DNA from: Synechococcus sp. UW140
Lineage (GTDB): Bacteria > Cyanobacteriota > Cyanobacteriia > PCC-6307 > Cyanobiaceae
NCBI RefSeq assembly: GCF_900474295.1
Contig: NZ_UCOB01000030.1
Span: 20,317 to 84,316, forward strand
DNA length: 64,000 nt
Direction: 5' to 3'
Positions 62,138-64,000 of the stretch are shown in pieces; the first letter of the stretch is position 1; every line of letters starts with the position of its first letter. Below the pieces are notes generated by a model. That model searched no databases. It saw nothing but the letters and a program-made list of their open reading frames with translations, and was not told the DNA's origin. Both the position numbers and the translations under genes were made by a program.

Positions 62138-63895
62138 TTAGAAGCGGTAGCGGACCTTGCCGTAGGCCCCACTGCCGAGCAGCCAGTCGTTCCAAAAACC
62201 TGCATTGTTGTCGGCGTGGAACTGGTCGTTCCATCCCAGCTCCACCGACCAGTGCTGGCCATGGAGCCAGCGCAGCAGGATTCCACCTGTACCGATTGTG
62301 TCCTCGATACTCACGTCGGCTCGGCTGGTTTGGATTCCGCCGATACCGATGAAGGGCACCAGCTGCAAGGCGTTGTCGTTCTGCTGCCAGAAGGTCCAGT
62401 TCAGCTCGCCTGTGCTCAGCCAGCCATTGTCTCCGCTGATCAGGGTGCCGGGTAAACCCTTGAGGCCCACATCACTGCCGAGTGCAAAACCCATGTCACT
62501 GGTGAGTTCGTTGAAGGCCACTTGGCCAGCGGCGCGCAGATTGAGCTGAAGACTGGGATCAATCCGCCAGCCAACGGAGGCGATTCCTCCCAGTGCACGG
62601 GATTCACCTGGGGAGACGGCGTAAAAGGAGAGATCATGCAGCTCTTCTGAGCTACTGAAGCCGGCGATGCCTTGTAGTCCATAGATCTGGCCAGACCAGC
62701 CGAGGTTGGCATTACTGCCCGCATGGCCGAGGCCGATGCGTAGATAGCCCGTGCTCAGGTCACCGTCCGGGCCGCCACCGATGATCAGGGGAAATGACTG
62801 GCCATCGAGGTAGCTGTCGTTGCGGTTGGCACTGAGCCCGGCCAGGGCATACCAGGTTTGATCCCCGGAATCGGCGAAGGTCCATTGCAGTTGTGCCAGA
62901 CCTTGGTATTGACGGAAGCTGAGTCCGTGGGCTGGTTGACGTGCTTCGACGAGGTTGCGGCGACTGGCCCCAAAGGATCCAGTAAGGCTGACGGACTCGC
63001 CCAAAGGGATGGTGTAGCTGAGAGAGCCAATACTTGCCCCCAGTTCTGGATCACCATCGGCGTTGAGTTCGCCGTAAATTTGCAGAACGTCTCCTGCCCA
63101 GAGGAGTTCGGGTTTCTGCAGCACGGCCAGTGCGCGCCATTCACCACTGCCGGCGTTGCCGTCGTTGCGCAGACTCAGGTCGCCGCGCCAGGGATGGCTG
63201 GCGGGGCTGACGGTGAGGGTGAGCACCGCCTGCGTGGGGTCGCTTCCCAGTTTGCCGAGGCTGCCTGAGACGCTGCTGACAACGGAGCGTTGCTTCAGTT
63301 GCCGCAGTTGGCGTTGCAGGCTGGGCAGGTGGAGGGTTTGGCCCACCAAGTTGCTGAGACGCTGGCGCACTTTTTGTGCGAGTCGTTGATCGTCGCTGTT
63401 GACGTGCAATTCCACCAGTCGCCCCATCACCACCGTCAGTTGTCCGGGGGCAGGCTCGGGCTCGATGTACACCCGCGAATTCACATAGCCGTCTTGTTGC
63501 AGCCGTCCACTCAGACTTGCTGCGCAGCGTTTGAGCTGGTCGTTGGCACTGGTCGACCCACTGCACCTCCGCAGCAGTTGATTCAGTTCAGTTGAGCTGT
63601 AGGGAGTGTCGCCATTGATTCGAGGTAAGGGAGAGTTCTGTGATCCTGAGTTTTTTGCTGGTGGGCTGACTTCCTGTTGGCCCTGCGGCAGCGCATCTGG
63701 GCTGATGGTGAGTCCAGCGTCATCATCGGTGCTGCTGTCTGGTGTGGTCTGGAGGGGGCGTTCGTTCGGAGCCGGGTCGGGCACCCTGGCGGGACCTGGC
63801 TGGAGCGGAGGGGCTACCAGTTGCGCCAAGAGGAGCAGCATCGATTCGGCGCTTGTTACTCGTGAGAACTTTAAAGTTGTCTGAGAAAAAATCAT
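62138..63895 (-). CDS. TpsB-type outer-membrane transporter (ShlB/FhaC/HecB family)
   Basis: A 585-residue two-partner secretion or filamentous-hemagglutinin-type transporter. After a signal sequence (basic lead, then MLLLLAQLVAPP) comes a Pro-rich disordered linker, a POTRA_2 domain (RCAASLSGRLQQDGYVNSRV, then VVMGRLVELHV), and a 16-strand-type barrel ending in Phe (GKVRYRF). Such proteins export a large partner (TpsA) with a TPS domain, or insert as surface receptors. No TpsA is complete in the window; a secreted-type frame starts 56 bases away on the other strand. Confidence 0.88.
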   Translation of the reverse strand: MIFSQTTLKFSRVTSAESMLLLLAQLVAPPLQPGPARVPDPAPNERPLQTTPDSSTDDDAGLTISPDALPQGQQEVSPPAKNSGSQNSPLPRINGDTPYSSTELNQLLRRCSGSTSANDQLKRCAASLSGRLQQDGYVNSRVYIEPEPAPGQLTVVMGRLVELHVNSDDQRLAQKVRQRLSNLVGQTLHLPSLQRQLRQLKQRSVVSSVSGSLGKLGSDPTQAVLTLTVSPASHPWRGDLSLRNDGNAGSGEWRALAVLQKPELLWAGDVLQIYGELNADGDPELGASIGSLSYTIPLGESVSLTGSFGASRRNLVEARQPAHGLSFRQYQGLAQLQWTFADSGDQTWYALAGLSANRNDSYLDGQSFPLIIGGGPDGDLSTGYLRIGLGHAGSNANLGWSGQIYGLQGIAGFSSSEELHDLSFYAVSPGESRALGGIASVGWRIDPSLQLNLRAAGQVAFNELTSDMGFALGSDVGLKGLPGTLISGDNGWLSTGELNWTFWQQNDNALQLVPFIGIGGIQTSRADVSIEDTIGTGGILLRWLHGQHWSVELGWNDQFHADNNAGFWNDWLLGSGAYGKVRYRF

Positions 63896-63951
63896 CTAGC
63901 GTGCTCACGCAGCAACACATCTGCTGCATCGAGATGGTGAGGGCGCATCGA

Positions 63952-64000
63952 ATGAGACGACTTGCGCTGTTGCCGCTGTTGATCGCTTTGTCTGGCATCA
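63952..64000 (+). CDS. Start of a secreted or membrane protein (partial)
   Basis: An open frame from an ATG at 63952 that runs off the window. The 16 visible residues (MRRLALLPLLIALSGI) look like the n- and h-regions of a signal peptide. It is divergent from the TpsB gene with a 56-base gap. It could be the exported partner of TpsB or an unrelated envelope protein; the sequence is too short to tell. Confidence 0.45.
   Translation, partial: MRRLALLPLLIALSGI

Overview
The window looks like part of the chromosome of a marine picocyanobacterium of the Synechococcus/Cyanobium type. The evidence is a pair of class C flavodiiron proteins (Flv1 and Flv3), a Ycf21-type chorismate lyase, two acyl-lipid desaturases, a MEKHLA protein, several small proteins that look like picocyanobacterial conserved hypotheticals, dense high-GC coding with very short gaps, and housekeeping genes on both strands. 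I identified no tRNA, rRNA, CRISPR array or insertion sequence.

Layout. 1-8200: end of a metal ABC permease, a short-chain dehydrogenase, an unknown gene coupled to a 2OG-Fe(II) oxygenase, valS, and a three-gene ABC-2 exporter. 8200-12100 (minus): a lipoprotein solute-binding protein in one unit with two MscS-family channels. 12100-19900: TVP38-type and DUF389 membrane proteins, ligA, a SprT-like protease, several unknowns and a chorismate lyase. 19860-34000 (minus): mnmG, then a 2882-residue surface-type protein and an AraC regulator, then dnaB and rplI. The giant gene and its regulator appear inserted between dnaB and mnmG. 34000-38200: two desaturases around a conserved unknown, and a PLP enzyme. 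38190-41600: gcvH and gcvP. 41600-48700: small unknowns, pirin, a flavin reductase, and an oxygen-detoxification cluster (rubrerythrin, flv1, a small membrane protein, flv3). 48700-51800: a TRAP transporter (DctP, DctQ, DctM). 51960-57630 (minus): Hsp20 and a tight four-gene unit of membrane protein, SNF2 helicase, SWIM protein and MEKHLA protein. 57660-64000: alaS, a cNMP-binding protein, DUF3307 coupled to a Crp-family regulator, a TpsB outer-membrane transporter and the start of a divergent secreted protein.

The most striking locus is the giant gene. It has an N-terminal DUF4347, a seven-unit FG-GAP-like propeller, ten tandem 117-residue repeats (two sharing 223 identical bases), cadherin/VCBS-like domains, a Ser/Asp linker and a decayed eleventh repeat. 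Other points of interest are the binding-protein/mechanosensitive-channel operon, the SNF2-SWIM-MEKHLA operon, the small membrane protein between flv1 and flv3, and three genes whose conserved N-termini lie upstream of any ATG, GTG or TTG. The best of these has a CTG start with a strong ribosome-binding site.
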